This document shows positions 24,119-33,160 of a stretch of 33,160 nt of DNA, one piece after another. The DNA is taken from assembly GCA_903907865.1 (NCBI GenBank), contig CAIVPR010000050.1, positions 1 to 33,160 of the forward strand, given 5' to 3'. Both the position numbers and the translations under genes were made by a program. The notes beneath the pieces are model-generated. The model searched no databases and had not been told where the DNA came from. It saw only the letters and a list, made by a program, of their open reading frames with translations. The first letter of the stretch is position 1. Every line of letters starts with the position of its first letter. Origin of the DNA: an uncultured Acidobacteriia bacterium (lineage in GTDB: Bacteria; Acidobacteriota; Terriglobia; Bryobacterales; Bryobacteraceae).

Positions 24119-24727
24119 CTACAGGCCTGCCCAGATCCCCTTGAGGTCTATTTCAAAACCGTCGACAGGCCCTTCGCCCCGGACGCTCTCCGGTTCTACC
24201 ACCACCTCCGGTTCCTGCCCTTGGCGGTACACGTGCACGCGCCGGTTCTTGCCGTCGATCAGCCAGCCAAGTTCCACACCGTTCGACATCCAGACTCCCA
24301 TCTTCCGCTTTGCGGCTGCAAGGCGGTCGGAAGGAGACATGACTTCGACGATGAACTCGGGGACGAGATGGGGGAATACCTTCAGCTCCGATCGGTCGAC
24401 GGACGCCAAGCGTGCAAACGAAATCCATCCACAGTCCGCCGACATGGCGGAGCCGTCCGGCAGGAAGAATTGAGCCGATGAACCGAATATCCTACCCCGT
24501 CCATCCTTGCGTGCCCAATAACCCAAGTCGATGCCGATGTCAGCTCCCCGGCAATCCGATTCCATTCCCGCTGGTGGCACAATGACAATCTCTCCCTGTG
24601 CGGTCCTCTCGATCCGCAAATCTGGATTGGCGAAGCAGAACTCCATGTAGGCGGCGTCGGATAGCCGCGACCGGCGCGCAAGCGAGATGGTGGTGGGCGA
24701 TTCCAGTGCGGGCCGTGCGACTTGCAT
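24119..24727 (-). CDS. Uma2-family (DUF820) PD-(D/E)XK nuclease-fold protein
   Basis: 202 residues. Family features: LSDAAYMEFCFANPDLRIER at the N-terminus, GADIGIDLGYWARKDG, the acidic position SADCGWISFAR (usual PD-x-A-W-V replaced by AD-C-G-W), then PEFIVEVMSPSDRL with the second acid and VELGWLIDGKNRRVHVYR. Uma2 proteins are abundant in cyanobacteria and Acidobacteriota, with no settled role. ATG 24727 is chosen because GGGAG lies about 5 bases upstream; ATG 24739 has no ribosome binding site. Confidence 0.85.
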   Translation of the reverse strand: MQVARPALESPTTISLARRSRLSDAAYMEFCFANPDLRIERTAQGEIVIVPPAGMESDCRGADIGIDLGYWARKDGRGRIFGSSAQFFLPDGSAMSADCGWISFARLASVDRSELKVFPHLVPEFIVEVMSPSDRLAAAKRKMGVWMSNGVELGWLIDGKNRRVHVYRQGQEPEVVVEPESVRGEGPVDGFEIDLKGIWAGL

Positions 24728-24798
24728 CCTGACTCCCATCGTACGGCAAACCAACCGCCCCCGCAACGAAATGGCCGGGCGGTGCCGATTACCTGGCC

Positions 24799-25641
24799 TC
24801 AGATGTTCTTCTTGTTCGCGTCCGCGATCAACAACCGAATCAGCGCCAAGGCTTTCTGCCCTCGCTGGTAAGGGCGGCCGTCGGGGGTATGTGCTCCCGT
24901 CCGAAGAGAGAGGGCGTCCTGGATCGGTCCATGCCACACGTCGGCGATCACCCCGAAACCGTGTCGACATGCGTCGGCCTTGGAGCAGACGTCGCCGAAC
25001 GAGACGCCGTAATGCTGCCGCAGCACGCCGGGCAAGGCAAACAGCAGCGCCTGCGCGGTCATCGGCTTCTCCTCGTTGCGGGACATCCAACTGCGCCAGA
25101 ACGTGTTGATCCGGTCGAGGTTCCAGCGTTTGAAGACGGCCTCGTCGCTCCAGACCTCGGTCGGGTCCGCGCCCCGGAACGTCAGGAGGTGCTTGCGGAG
25201 AGTCATCCAGACGGCAGGGTTGGAGTCGGCGGATCCAACCGATCCGAAATGGCCCTCGATGTGGCCCGGCACTTTGCCGACCAGCGCCGGGTTCCTCTTC
25301 AGGTCGTCCCAAGTTAGATAGATGCCCGAGAACCAAGGCAGGGGATACTCCGCGCGTAGTTCCTTGTGGACTTCGGCGAGGACGGCTAACTCTTCGCGTG
25401 GCGGCGTCTCGGCGTTGACCGCGACGAAGTTGATGTTACTCAGACCCTCGCGGAAGTCGTTGAGCGCGACCGACCCAGTCAGATACAGCGCGGCGGGCGC
25501 GACCCCGGCCCGCTGGGCTAGTTCCAGATACCGCTCGGTAACTTCGAAGACTGGTTCCGGAATTTCTGCTTTGGTCATATTGGACATTCCGGCGACCGTT
25601 TTGGTCGCCATAACCGTCTTGCCGAAGGGGGATTCTTCCAT
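24799..25641 (-). CDS. AadA-like nucleotidyltransferase with altered catalytic acids
   Basis: 280 residues. The N-terminal part has a nucleotidyltransferase fold signature LTGSVALNDFREGLSNINF. Aminoglycoside adenylyltransferases have GS-x10-D-x-D, where both Asp bind Mg2+; here they are Asn69 and Asn71 (codons AAC-ATC-AAC). The C-terminal helical region (ALPGVLRQHYG, GRPYQRGQKALALIRLLI) resembles the helical AadA domain. It is probably catalytically dead or altered, and resistance should not be assumed. Four possible starts (25641, 25611, 25587, 25578) exist; 25641 has a weak GGGA. Confidence 0.75.
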   Translation of the reverse strand: MEESPFGKTVMATKTVAGMSNMTKAEIPEPVFEVTERYLELAQRAGVAPAALYLTGSVALNDFREGLSNINFVAVNAETPPREELAVLAEVHKELRAEYPLPWFSGIYLTWDDLKRNPALVGKVPGHIEGHFGSVGSADSNPAVWMTLRKHLLTFRGADPTEVWSDEAVFKRWNLDRINTFWRSWMSRNEEKPMTAQALLFALPGVLRQHYGVSFGDVCSKADACRHGFGVIADVWHGPIQDALSLRTGAHTPDGRPYQRGQKALALIRLLIADANKKNI

Positions 25642-25660
25642 TCCCGAGCCGTCCGGTTAG

Positions 25661-25697
25661 GCCAAGCTGAAAGCTTGGCGCAGCCAAGAATGGCTGC
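25661..25697. repeat. Double-hairpin palindromic repeat
   Basis: GCCAAGCT-GAA-AGCTTGGC (25661-25679) is followed directly by GCAGCCA-AGAA-TGGCTGC (25680-25697). The same two-hairpin design, in reverse orientation, appears at about 32930-32972, so this is a repeat family. The remaining ~160 bases up to the efflux gene show no feature. Confidence 0.65.
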
Positions 25698-25856
25698 CCT
25701 ACATACTGCTACAAGACTTCCGAGCCACGGGTGGACCCCAGTCGGTCTCCCCGTGACAGTTCTCCGGCGTGATGCCGGAAACAAGGTCATCAAGTGTCTA
25801 AGCCTGATGTTTCCCTTCCGGCCTCGAATCGGCTTCCGCAACTGGGCTTGGCGTAC

Positions 25857-28800
25857 TCACTTCAACGCGATGTTCCTAACCTCTATCGTACGGGCAAGGG
25901 CCCGGTCGAGGTTGGCATGGGCCTCATCCAGGTCCGCCTCGGCGCGCGCTTCCCGCGTCCGGGCCGAGATCAACTCCGTCTGCCGCTGCAGAACCAGGAA
26001 CACCGTCGTCGTTCCTGCTTGGAATTGGCGCTCTTCACTGGCATACTGGGACTCCGCCGACTTCCTCGCATCCACCGCTGCCCGCAGGCGCGACGTGAAC
26101 GAATCGACAGCCTGCAACGCATTGCGGACGTCCTGCTCCACCGCCATCTCCACCTGCTGCTTCTGGGTTTTCAGCCGACGGCCTTCCGCGACCGACACTG
26201 CGGCCGCCGCCGTCGCGGTGCGGTTGCGCAGAGGCAACGATACCGTCACCCCAACCACTGCCGTGTTGTAGCTGCCCGTTCCCAGCGCGTTCAACGACTG
26301 CCCGTAGCCGCCCACAAACGCCGCCGGAACCCCTCCGCCGCCGAACGAGATCGGGGCCAGCGGCTGCAGACCGTTCAACGCCGACAGCTGGTTGATCTGG
26401 TTGACCAGCGGTCCGAACGCCGCGGAAAAAGGATTCGCGCCGGTCTGCGTGATCAACTGCCCCGCCAGACCCGTGTACCCAAGTGTCCCGTAGGCGTCGA
26501 CCTGCGGCTTTGTCTGTTCCTTGGCCAGCTTGGCGTCGAGCTTGTTCACTTCGAGCGCCAAATCGCTCTCCTTCATCTCCGGCCGGGCCGCCATCGCCGC
26601 TTTCACCGCGTCTTCCAACGAAGGCGGCGCGTCCGCGGATTCGAGGGCCCGCTCGGGAGCCAATGCCATGCCCCACATTAGATCGTTCCGGTCGGTCAGC
26701 ATCAGCACCTTCAGCGCGTTTTCCGCGTTGGTCAAGGCGCTTGCGGCTGCAAACAGGTTCTGTTCGAAGGTCGCGACCTGCGTCTGGGTCTGTACGATGT
26801 CGACCGGTGCCAGCAGTCCTTGCTCCACTTGGCGTCGGATGCTGGCCTCCTGCTGGCGCACCAGCCGGACCGCCTCCTGCTGCACGTCCAAGTTGTGTGT
26901 GGCGAATTCCAGTTCCCGGTACGCCTGGATCGCCAGGGTCACGGTGTCGATCACCCGCTGCCGGAACTGCGCGTCGGACATTTCGACGTTCTTGCGCGCC
27001 ACTTGGATGCGGTGGCGGTTGTCGTCGTACCGCAAGCCACGCACCAGCGGCTGCGTGTAGTTGAAGCTGAGCGACGTCGGGAACTGCGGATTCAGCGTGT
27101 TGAAGGTGCTGTCGCTGGCCGTGCGCCCGTTCGAGAAATCGATCTTGTAGGTGCCGCCGCCCCAAGGGGTAGCCCCGGTCAACTGAGGGTCCAGCAGCAG
27201 ATCCTTCGTGGTGAGCTTGCCGTTCGTTCCCCCGCCCAGCGAGGAACTGACCGGAGTGACCACCCGCGAGTCGTGAAAGTTGAAGCCGAGGCGCGGGTCG
27301 AAGGCCCCGAGGCTGCCGCGCAGGTTGAGCACGGACTCTTCGTGCGCGATACGGGAAACAGCGATGTTACGGTCGTTCGCCAAGACCCGCTGGATTACCT
27401 CGCTGAGCGTGATCTTGGCCGCGCCGATGATGCCGATGCGCTTGCCGGGGTCGGCGGCCTGCAGGCTCGAAGTGCCCAACAGGCCGACCGCCAGCACCAA
27501 CAATGTCACGTTCGCGACCGCCTTGGTGCGGCTGGGAACGAGCGCCGTCACCTTGGAGAGCGAGCGCGAGAAGAACTTCGAATTCTGCAGATCCTCGAAG
27601 TAGGAGTAGAACACCGGCACCGCGAGCAGCGTCAGCAGCAGGCAGAGCGACTGTCCACCAACAACCAGCACGCCGATCGAGCGATTGGTGGCCGATCCAA
27701 CGCCGTTCGAAATCACCAGCGGGGCCATGCCGGCCACCAGCGCGATGGTGGTCATCAGAATTGGCCGCAGTCGGTCGCGGTTGGCCTGGATAATCGCGTC
27801 GTACTGCGACAAACCCGCCTTCCGCAGGCCGTTCATGTGGTCGATCTGCAAAATGGCGTTCTTCTTGACGATGCCGAACAGCAGCAACAGGCCGAGGCCG
27901 GAGAAGATGTTCACCGTCTGGCCGGTCACCAACAGCGACACGATGCCGAACGGAATCGCCAGCGGCAGCGTCAGCAGGATCGTGATCGGGTGGATGAACG
28001 ATTCGAACTGCGCCGCCAGCACGATGTACATAAAGATAAAGGTCAGCGAGAACGCGAGGCCGAAGTAGTAGCCCGTACGCCCCAACTCCTTCGAGGTGCC
28101 GGCGGTGCCGTAGCGATAGTCCGAGCCCATGTGCAGTTCGTCCGCAGCCGCCGTGATGCCCTGCAGGATCGCAGCCTGCGAGCCGCCGGGCAGCGTGTTG
28201 GCGCTGATCGTGACTTGGCGCTGCCGGTTGATGCGGTTGACCGCGGACGGACCGCTGCCTGGCCGGATGCGCACGACTTCGTCCAGACTGACCACGCCGC
28301 GCTTCTGCGACGGGATCGTCAACGCCGCCAGCTTCTCTTCCGTGGTGCGGAAACGCTCCTCGGCACGAACCCGGACGTCGTACTGTTCGTCGCCCGCATT
28401 GAAGGTCGACGCGACCTGTCCAGCAACCAGCGTATTGAGCGCCTGTTCGATGTCCTGCACCGAGACGCCGAGATCGGCGGCGCGTTCGCGGTCGATAGCC
28501 AACCGGAACTCGGGCTTGCCGGTCCGGAGCGTGGTGTCGGTGTCGGCGACTCCCGGCAGTTGCCGCAGCTTGGCCATCAATTCCGCCGAGTACTTGCCCA
28601 GCCGGTCCAGATCCGGTCCCTGGATGTAGAACTGGATTTCCGCGTTGCTGTTGCCGCCGCCGACCGCTGAAACCAGTTCAACGCCCGCGTGGATCTCCTT
28701 CGGGTAACCCTTCAGCATCTTGCGGGTCATCTGCATCACGTCGGTCTGCGTGACCGACCGCTGGTCGATGTCGCTCAGCTTCACGAAAATTGCGGAATTG

Positions 28801-30626
28801 TTGGCCGAATGGTCCTGGCCGCCGCCCACCGTCGAAAGCGTATGGATCACGCCCGGCAGGTTGCGGATTTCACGGGCGATCTGTTCAGTGGTGTTCGTGC
28901 TCGCCGCGAGGGACGTGCCTTCCGGCGTGCGGACAAGCACGTTGAACTGCGATTGGTCGTCGCCCGGCAGGAAGTTTTTGCCGACGAACATGAACAGAGG
29001 CACGATGCTCATCACCACCAGCACGCAGGCCGCGAGGATCCAGATCCGGTGGGCCATCGACCAGCGCAGCATTGCGGTGTAGTAGCGGTCGATCACCTTG
29101 AAGACCGGCGATTCCTTCGACGAATGGTGGTCCGCGCCGTGCCTGGATGGCGGTTTCACAAAGCGCGAGGTCAGCATCGGTGTCAGCGTGAACGAAACCA
29201 GCAACGAAACCGCGATCGCGAAGGCCGACGTGAAGCCGAACGAACTCATGAACCGGCCCACGATGCCGCCCATGAAGCCGACCGGCAGGAACACGGCCAG
29301 CAGCGAAAGCGTGGTCGCCATGACGGCCAATCCGATTTCGCCGGTGCCCTTGATGGCGGCCTCCACCGGATCCATGCCTTTTTCTTCCATGAACCGGTAG
29401 ATGTTTTCCAGCACGATGATGGCGTCGTCGATGACGATGCCGACCATCAGTGTCAGCGCCAGCATCGTGATCTGGTTCAGTGTCAGGCCCATCGCGGCCA
29501 TCAGCGCGAAGGCGGAGATGATCGAGGTCGGGATCGCGATCGACGCGATCAAAGTGGTCCGCCAGTTCGCCAGGAACAGGAAGATCACGATCGACGCGAA
29601 GATGCTGCCCAGCACAAGGTGGTGCTTGATGTTGTCCACGGCGGCCACGATGAACACCGACTGGTCGGCGATAATGCTGGTCTTCACGTCCTTGGGCAGC
29701 GTGGCCGCCAGTTCCTTCAGCCGAGCCTTGACGCCGTCCGCGGTGGCGACGGTGTTTTCCCCCGACTGCTTGGAAACCAGCAGCGTAACCGCGGCTTGGC
29801 CGTCGAGGCGCGCCGTGGTTTCCGGCTCCTCGTAGCTGTCTTCGGCGTAACCGATGTCGGAGACCTTGACCACGAAGCCGTTGCGGTTGGCGACGGCGAT
29901 CTGGTTGAACTGCTCCGGCTTTTCCACGCGGCCCTCGGTGCGGACCGTGAAATCGAGCTGGCCCTGGCGCAGGTCGCCGCCGGGGAGCTCGAGGTTCTGG
30001 GTCCTCAGGGCATTGAAGACGTCGTTGATCGTCAGGTTGTAGGCGCGCAGCTTTTCGGGGTCGGCGAAGACGTGGATTTCCCGCTTCGCGCCGCCGATGA
30101 TGCGGATCTGGCCGACGCCGGGAGAGCTCTCCAGCTTCTGCTTCAGCAGTTTGTCGGCGATCATGGTCACGTCGCGCAGCGAACGCTGGGCGGAGACGCC
30201 GATCTGCAGCACCGGCGCGGCGTCGGGGTCGAACTTCTGGACCTCGGGACGCTTGGCGGTGGCCGGGAGGTCGTTCAGGATCTGGTTGACCTTGTTCTGG
30301 ATTTCCTGGGCCGCGATGTCGCCGTTCTTGGAGAGCAGGAACGTGACCTGGACGAACGAACGGCCCTCGGAGGAGATGGAGCGCAGTTCGTCGATCTCGG
30401 AAATCGTGTTGACGGCTTCCTCAATCTTCTTGGTGATTTCAGTTTCGATTTCCTCCGGCGACGCGCCGGGGTCGGCCACCGAGATCTGCACGGTCGGGAT
30501 GTCGACTTTCGGGAAGAGGTCGACGCCGAGCGTGTTGTAGGAAAACGCGCCGATCACGACCAGGGTCATGATCAGCATCGTCGCGAAGACCGGCCGCTCG
30601 ATGCAGAGTTTGGCTAGGGAGTGCAT
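25857..30626 (-). CDS. RND efflux pump fused to a TolC-type outer-membrane factor
   Basis: 1589 residues in one open frame. Residues 1-~1035 are a complete HAE1-type RND transporter: [13 protein letters not shown] start, proton-relay Asp400-Asp401 in [13 protein letters not shown], the relay lysine in [10 protein letters not shown], and two large periplasmic loops. Residues ~1059-1589 are a TolC-like outer-membrane efflux protein with two repeats ([39 protein letters not shown]). Joining them, [18 protein letters not shown] (to Ala1057) looks like a signal peptide with a signal peptidase site before ADPG. ATG 30626 follows the adaptor stop TAA directly. Pump and TolC are normally separate genes. 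Confidence 0.93.
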   Translation of the reverse strand: MHSLAKLCIERPVFATMLIMTLVVIGAFSYNTLGVDLFPKVDIPTVQISVADPGASPEEIETEITKKIEEAVNTISEIDELRSISSEGRSFVQVTFLLSKNGDIAAQEIQNKVNQILNDLPATAKRPEVQKFDPDAAPVLQIGVSAQRSLRDVTMIADKLLKQKLESSPGVGQIRIIGGAKREIHVFADPEKLRAYNLTINDVFNALRTQNLELPGGDLRQGQLDFTVRTEGRVEKPEQFNQIAVANRNGFVVKVSDIGYAEDSYEEPETTARLDGQAAVTLLVSKQSGENTVATADGVKARLKELAATLPKDVKTSIIADQSVFIVAAVDNIKHHLVLGSIFASIVIFLFLANWRTTLIASIAIPTSIISAFALMAAMGLTLNQITMLALTLMVGIVIDDAIIVLENIYRFMEEKGMDPVEAAIKGTGEIGLAVMATTLSLLAVFLPVGFMGGIVGRFMSSFGFTSAFAIAVSLLVSFTLTPMLTSRFVKPPSRHGADHHSSKESPVFKVIDRYYTAMLRWSMAHRIWILAACVLVVMSIVPLFMFVGKNFLPGDDQSQFNVLVRTPEGTSLAASTNTTEQIAREIRNLPGVIHTLSTVGGGQDHSANNSAIFVKLSDIDQRSVTQTDVMQMTRKMLKGYPKEIHAGVELVSAVGGGNSNAEIQFYIQGPDLDRLGKYSAELMAKLRQLPGVADTDTTLRTGKPEFRLAIDRERAADLGVSVQDIEQALNTLVAGQVASTFNAGDEQYDVRVRAEERFRTTEEKLAALTIPSQKRGVVSLDEVVRIRPGSGPSAVNRINRQRQVTISANTLPGGSQAAILQGITAAADELHMGSDYRYGTAGTSKELGRTGYYFGLAFSLTFIFMYIVLAAQFESFIHPITILLTLPLAIPFGIVSLLVTGQTVNIFSGLGLLLLFGIVKKNAILQIDHMNGLRKAGLSQYDAIIQANRDRLRPILMTTIALVAGMAPLVISNGVGSATNRSIGVLVVGGQSLCLLLTLLAVPVFYSYFEDLQNSKFFSRSLSKVTALVPSRTKAVANVTLLVLAVGLLGTSSLQAADPGKRIGIIGAAKITLSEVIQRVLANDRNIAVSRIAHEESVLNLRGSLGAFDPRLGFNFHDSRVVTPVSSSLGGGTNGKLTTKDLLLDPQLTGATPWGGGTYKIDFSNGRTASDSTFNTLNPQFPTSLSFNYTQPLVRGLRYDDNRHRIQVARKNVEMSDAQFRQRVIDTVTLAIQAYRELEFATHNLDVQQEAVRLVRQQEASIRRQVEQGLLAPVDIVQTQTQVATFEQNLFAAASALTNAENALKVLMLTDRNDLMWGMALAPERALESADAPPSLEDAVKAAMAARPEMKESDLALEVNKLDAKLAKEQTKPQVDAYGTLGYTGLAGQLITQTGANPFSAAFGPLVNQINQLSALNGLQPLAPISFGGGGVPAAFVGGYGQSLNALGTGSYNTAVVGVTVSLPLRNRTATAAAAVSVAEGRRLKTQKQQVEMAVEQDVRNALQAVDSFTSRLRAAVDARKSAESQYASEERQFQAGTTTVFLVLQRQTELISARTREARAEADLDEAHANLDRALARTIEVRNIALK

Positions 30627-31919
30627 TTAGCGGGAGCCTCCTGCGCTGACAGGGGCACCGTCGAACAGGTCGCCGAGGTTTGTCGTGGCGACGGTTTCGC
30701 CGCCCTTCAGGCCGGAGATGAGGCGCACGTTGTCTCCGACCGCGTCGCCGATCTGTACCACGCGCAAGCGCGCCTTGCCGCTCTCGACGACGAAAACTTG
30801 GTTGGAGTCCGTGGTCTTGTCACGGACAACCGCCTGCTTGGGCACGAACACCGCTTGCACCCCGCCCGGCTGGGCGACGCGGGCCGTGGCGAACATGCCC
30901 GGCTTGAGGTCGTTCTTCGGGTTGTCGAATTTGGCTTCCAGCACGAAGATGCGCGACGAGGGGTCCACCGATTGGTTGATCGCCGTGACCTTGCCCGTGA
31001 ATTCGCGTCCCGCATAGGCCGAAACCAAGGCCGTGACCTTGTCCCCGAGGTGCGCGAGGGCGGCTTTCTGTTCGGGCGTCTGCAGTTGTAGTTTCAACGT
31101 GCCGATCCGCACGATGGTGGCGATCTTGTTGGTCAGCGCCACGTATTCGCCCGCCGCGACCGGCCGGGCGGTGATGTAGCCGTCGAAGGGCGCATGGATG
31201 GTGGTGTCGGCGAGGGCTTTTTCCGCCTGCGCGACCTGCGCCTTGACGCTGTCCAGCGAGGCGCGCTGCGTCGAGATGATTTCGAAACTCTGGCGTGCTG
31301 CGTTGGCTGCGGCCTCGTATTGCTGGCGTGCGGCGTTCACCTGCGCCTCGGCGGTTTCCTGTTGCGTGCGGGCGCGCTCGTAGGCGGTCTTCGAGACGTC
31401 CCCGGTGGCTACGAGATTCGCGTAGCGCTGTGCGTCGGCTGCGGCGAGCCTGGCTTGCGCTTGGGCGGAGCGGAAATTGGCCTCGGCGGCGGCGACTTCC
31501 GGGACCTTGCCCGGGTCGAACGTGCCCGCGCTCCAGCCGATCCGCGACTGCGTCTGGCGGATGGAGGCGTTGGCCTCGGCGAGCAGGGCCTTCGCTTGGT
31601 CAAGGCGGAGCTGGGCGTCGCGGTGGTCGAGTTCACAAACGACCTGGCCCTGGGTGACGTGGTCGCCCACGTTGACCGGGGTGGTCACAACGCGCCCGGC
31701 AACGAGCGGGGCGATGTCGGAGCTTTCATCTGCGGCAAACGTGCCGGTCACTTGGAAGTCTGCGGCGACTTCCTTGGACTCCGCGACGGCGGTGGAAACG
31801 GATACGGGCTTGACTTCCTTGGTTGCTTCCGCCGCTTTGTCAGTAGGGGCGGCTTTCGATCCGCAGCCGGTCAGCAGCAGGATCGAGGAGATAAGGGCGC
31901 TGAGGATGGTGGTTTTCAT
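30627..31919 (-). CDS. RND periplasmic adaptor lipoprotein (MFP family)
   Basis: 430 residues. The signal sequence ends in a lipobox LLLTGC with lipidated Cys19. A biotinyl-lipoyl-like half GRVVTTPVNVGDHVTQGQVV is followed by a long coiled-coil hairpin (about 90-220) and the second half with TIHAPFDGYITARPVAAGEYV. A beta-barrel and membrane-proximal domain end the protein. It links the inner-membrane pump to the outer-membrane factor across the periplasm. ATG 31919 overlaps the tetR stop (ATGA), which fixes the start; the in-frame ATG at 31937 and frame start at 31967 lie within tetR. Confidence 0.93.
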   Translation of the reverse strand: MKTTILSALISSILLLTGCGSKAAPTDKAAEATKEVKPVSVSTAVAESKEVAADFQVTGTFAADESSDIAPLVAGRVVTTPVNVGDHVTQGQVVCELDHRDAQLRLDQAKALLAEANASIRQTQSRIGWSAGTFDPGKVPEVAAAEANFRSAQAQARLAAADAQRYANLVATGDVSKTAYERARTQQETAEAQVNAARQQYEAAANAARQSFEIISTQRASLDSVKAQVAQAEKALADTTIHAPFDGYITARPVAAGEYVALTNKIATIVRIGTLKLQLQTPEQKAALAHLGDKVTALVSAYAGREFTGKVTAINQSVDPSSRIFVLEAKFDNPKNDLKPGMFATARVAQPGGVQAVFVPKQAVVRDKTTDSNQVFVVESGKARLRVVQIGDAVGDNVRLISGLKGGETVATTNLGDLFDGAPVSAGGSR

Positions 31920-32596
31920 TCGGAGGCTCGATTTTGGCATGACGGTTGCAAACCGTCGAAATTGCAATATGACGGTCGCAAACCGTCCATTAGGATACGT
32001 ACGAAGGTTTCGACAACTTGTTCGTCGGGCCCGGCGGCCATGGCCGACTGGTAGACGTACTTTTGCAACGCGTAAAACTGCGGAATGCCCGCTAGGGCGA
32101 GGAGGATGACGAACGGGTCGCCCGACCGCATGGCTCCGGCGGCTTGGCGGCGGGCGATGTAGGCGACGAGTTTCTCCACGACGGGGAGCTTGGTGCGCGT
32201 GTGATGCAGGAGCGCCAATTCATTGCCTTCGAGCGCGGCGAAAAGCAGCAGGCGTTCGAATCGCGGATCTTCTCGCAGGTGACGGATGATGTTGGTGACC
32301 AGGAAGCGGATCAGTCCTTCGTCGTCGTCGGCCTGTGTGAGGGCTTCCAATTCCACGAGCCAGTTGTCGACGGAACCGGTCCCGCAACGGTAGTCGAGAA
32401 TGGCGGCGTGGAGGTCGGTTTTGGTGGCGAAGTGTCGGAAAATGATGGCTTCCGTTACGCCAGCGGCAGCCGCGATTTCCTTGGTGGTGGTGCCGTCGAA
32501 GCCCTTGCGGGCGAACAGGTCGATGGCGACTTCAAGGAGTTGGCGGCGGCGGTCTTCCGCCGACATGCGGTGTGTCGGGGTATCGTGTGAGGCCAC
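31916..32596 (-). CDS. TetR-family repressor of the efflux operon
   Basis: 226 residues. The N-terminal HTH reads LLEVAIDLFARKGFDGTTTK, EIAAAAGVTEAIIFRHFATK, typical of TetR/AcrR. The C-terminal ligand domain is helical. The extreme C-terminus repeats DGL-x-PS at 204-209 and 214-219, encoded by two palindromes. The GTG start at 32596 is 6 bases after a -10 box, so the transcript is probably leaderless; ATG 32566 is the alternative. As first gene of the operon it likely represses itself, the adaptor and the pump through the palindrome at 32608-32623, released by a pump substrate. Confidence 0.9.
   Translation of the reverse strand: MASHDTPTHRMSAEDRRRQLLEVAIDLFARKGFDGTTTKEIAAAAGVTEAIIFRHFATKTDLHAAILDYRCGTGSVDNWLVELEALTQADDDEGLIRFLVTNIIRHLREDPRFERLLLFAALEGNELALLHHTRTKLPVVEKLVAYIARRQAAGAMRSGDPFVILLALAGIPQFYALQKYVYQSAMAAGPDEQVVETFVRILMDGLRPSYCNFDGLQPSCQNRASE
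31941..31987. repeat. Two palindromes within the 3' end of tetR
   Basis: GACGGTTGCAAACCGTC (31941-31957, 7-bp arms) and GACGGTCGCAAACCGTC (31971-31987, 6-bp arms) are centred exactly 30 bp apart, about three helical turns. A third small palindrome ATTGCAAT lies between them. They are 22-68 bases before the adaptor start. They could be operators for a second regulator, hairpins in the operon mRNA, or an inserted repeat that adds codons to tetR. Confidence 0.6.
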
Positions 32597-32602
32597 GAAA
32601 CC

Positions 32603-32632
32603 ATTGTAAGTAAGTACTTACTTGTTTGTCAA
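32603..32632 (-). promoter_or_regulatory. Promoter and operator of the tetR-efflux operon
   Basis: On the minus strand TTGACA (32627-32632), an 18-base spacer and TACAAT (32603-32608) form a near-consensus promoter. The spacer contains the perfect 16-bp palindrome AAGTAAGTACTTACTT (32608-32623), of the kind bound by TetR/AcrR dimers. Repressor binding would block polymerase directly. Confidence 0.8.
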
Positions 32633-32699
32633 GGGCCGCGCCCAGCTCCCGCTGCTTTGCTTTACCCGCCCCCAACCTCTCTTCTGCACCGTCGAACGA

Positions 32700-33090
32700 C
32701 TTCCGTTGTGGGGCAGGATGGCATCCTGCGGCGGGGTCGCCGACACCGCCACGCGCCTAAAAGGCGCGGATCTGGCTGGCGTATCTGGCCCGCAGCTCCG
32801 CTCTACTCTTCGAGGCCGCCATTCCTCCGCACCCCGGTTTGCCCAGTGCCACTTACTTTTTCCCGCAAAGCGTGCCGTCCCCGCCCTAACCGGGCATGCC
32901 TCGGGTTTCAGGAAGTGCTCGCGTCTGTGTGGGGCGGCCATTCCTGGCTGCGAGGTGGCTTTCAGCCGCCTCATGCGCCCAAAGGCGCAGGTTGCTTGCA
33001 TCTCCCGTTGGATGCATCTGGCAGTGACGGCAAAAAGCAAGTGGCATTGCCCCGGTTTGCCTGCGCCCCCGGTGCTGTCCGGGGCCGCAT
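32700..33090. repeat. Array of degenerate palindromic repeats
   Basis: Several hairpins share the family design: GCAGGA/TCCTGC (32713-32729), GCGCC-TAAAA-GGCGC (about 32753-32768), GAGGTGGCT/AGCCGCCTC (32952-32972) and TGCGCC-CAAA-GGCGCA (32974-32989). The block at 32930-32972 resembles the reverse complement of 25661-25697. A ~25-base unit at 32841-32866 (core GTGCCACTTACTTTTT) recurs inverted at 33029-33053, each beside CCGGTTTGCC. No gene is supported in 32641-33160. Confidence 0.6.
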
Positions 33091-33108
33091 TCCTACCTTG
33101 ACCAAGGG

Positions 33109-33160
33109 CCCACACCACCCCCACCCCCCTCACCCCCCTCACCCCCCCCCCCACCTACCC
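33109..33160. other. C-rich low-complexity end
   Basis: The final ~50 bases are almost only C with A and T interspersed (repeated CACCCCCCT units). This is probably the edge of an assembled contig with unreliable sequence. Confidence 0.6.

Noticed and set aside
26820-30617. Long plus-strand frames opposite the efflux gene
   Set aside because: Rich in His, Arg, Asp and Gln with no domains; mirror frames of the RND-TolC gene.
32618-33154. Overlapping open frames on both strands at the right end
   Set aside because: They lie in a palindromic repeat array and end in low-complexity sequence; neither resembles a protein family.
1-33160. CRISPR array or prophage
   Set aside because: No regularly spaced direct repeats and no phage structural, integrase or lysis genes are visible.

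Overview
The window is high-GC bacterial chromosome with mostly intact, densely packed genes on both strands. Gene content suggests an Acidobacteriota genome, perhaps of the Bryobacterales/Solibacter type. This is an inference from a bacillithiol synthase (BshC), an ABC permease fused to an M1 peptidase, many toxin-antitoxin modules and families of short palindromic repeats; no rRNA or marker phylogeny was available to test it. The last ~50 bases are C-rich low-complexity sequence, probably a contig edge.

Layout. 1-2017 is an accessory patch: the tail of an IS66-type transposase, a RelE/HigB-type toxin broken by a stop and a frameshift beside an intact Xre antitoxin, a HicBA pair, and a tRNA-Pro(CGG) with its own promoter. 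2121-4681 is a two-gene operon (exported M20 peptidase and MFS transporter), followed by a convergent DinB-like gene and a divergent beta-hydroxyacid dehydrogenase. 6141-6468 is a long structured leader ahead of dxr. 6469-12630 is a probable operon, dxr-rseP-(vapBC)-bshC-thrC, with a toxin-antitoxin pair lodged between housekeeping genes. A tandem universal stress protein gene (minus strand) has a strongly folded ~130-nt element upstream. 14065-18590 encodes an ABC ATPase and a 1214-residue permease/aminopeptidase fusion. An SDR oxidoreductase with an apparently leaderless promoter follows.

19540-20561 is decayed DNA holding a frameshifted beta-helix gene. 20562-23352 carries an orphan NarL-type regulator, a CHAD protein and an atypical phosphofructokinase. 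A minus-strand group follows: a PPOX flavoprotein, a Uma2 nuclease-fold protein, and an AadA-like nucleotidyltransferase whose DxD has become NxN.

25857-32596 is a minus-strand efflux operon: tetR, then a periplasmic adaptor lipoprotein (ATGA overlap), then one ORF of 1589 residues fusing an RND pump to a TolC-type outer-membrane factor (TAA directly followed by ATG). A signal-peptide-like segment lies at the fusion joint. The tetR promoter has a perfect 16-bp palindrome between its -35 and -10 boxes, and two further palindromes 30 bp apart lie in the 3' end of tetR. The remainder (32641-33160) is an array of palindromic repeats. The most interesting items are the pump/TolC fusion with its possible internal signal peptidase site, the two unassigned structured elements upstream of dxr and usp, and the paired inverted repeats found between convergent genes.
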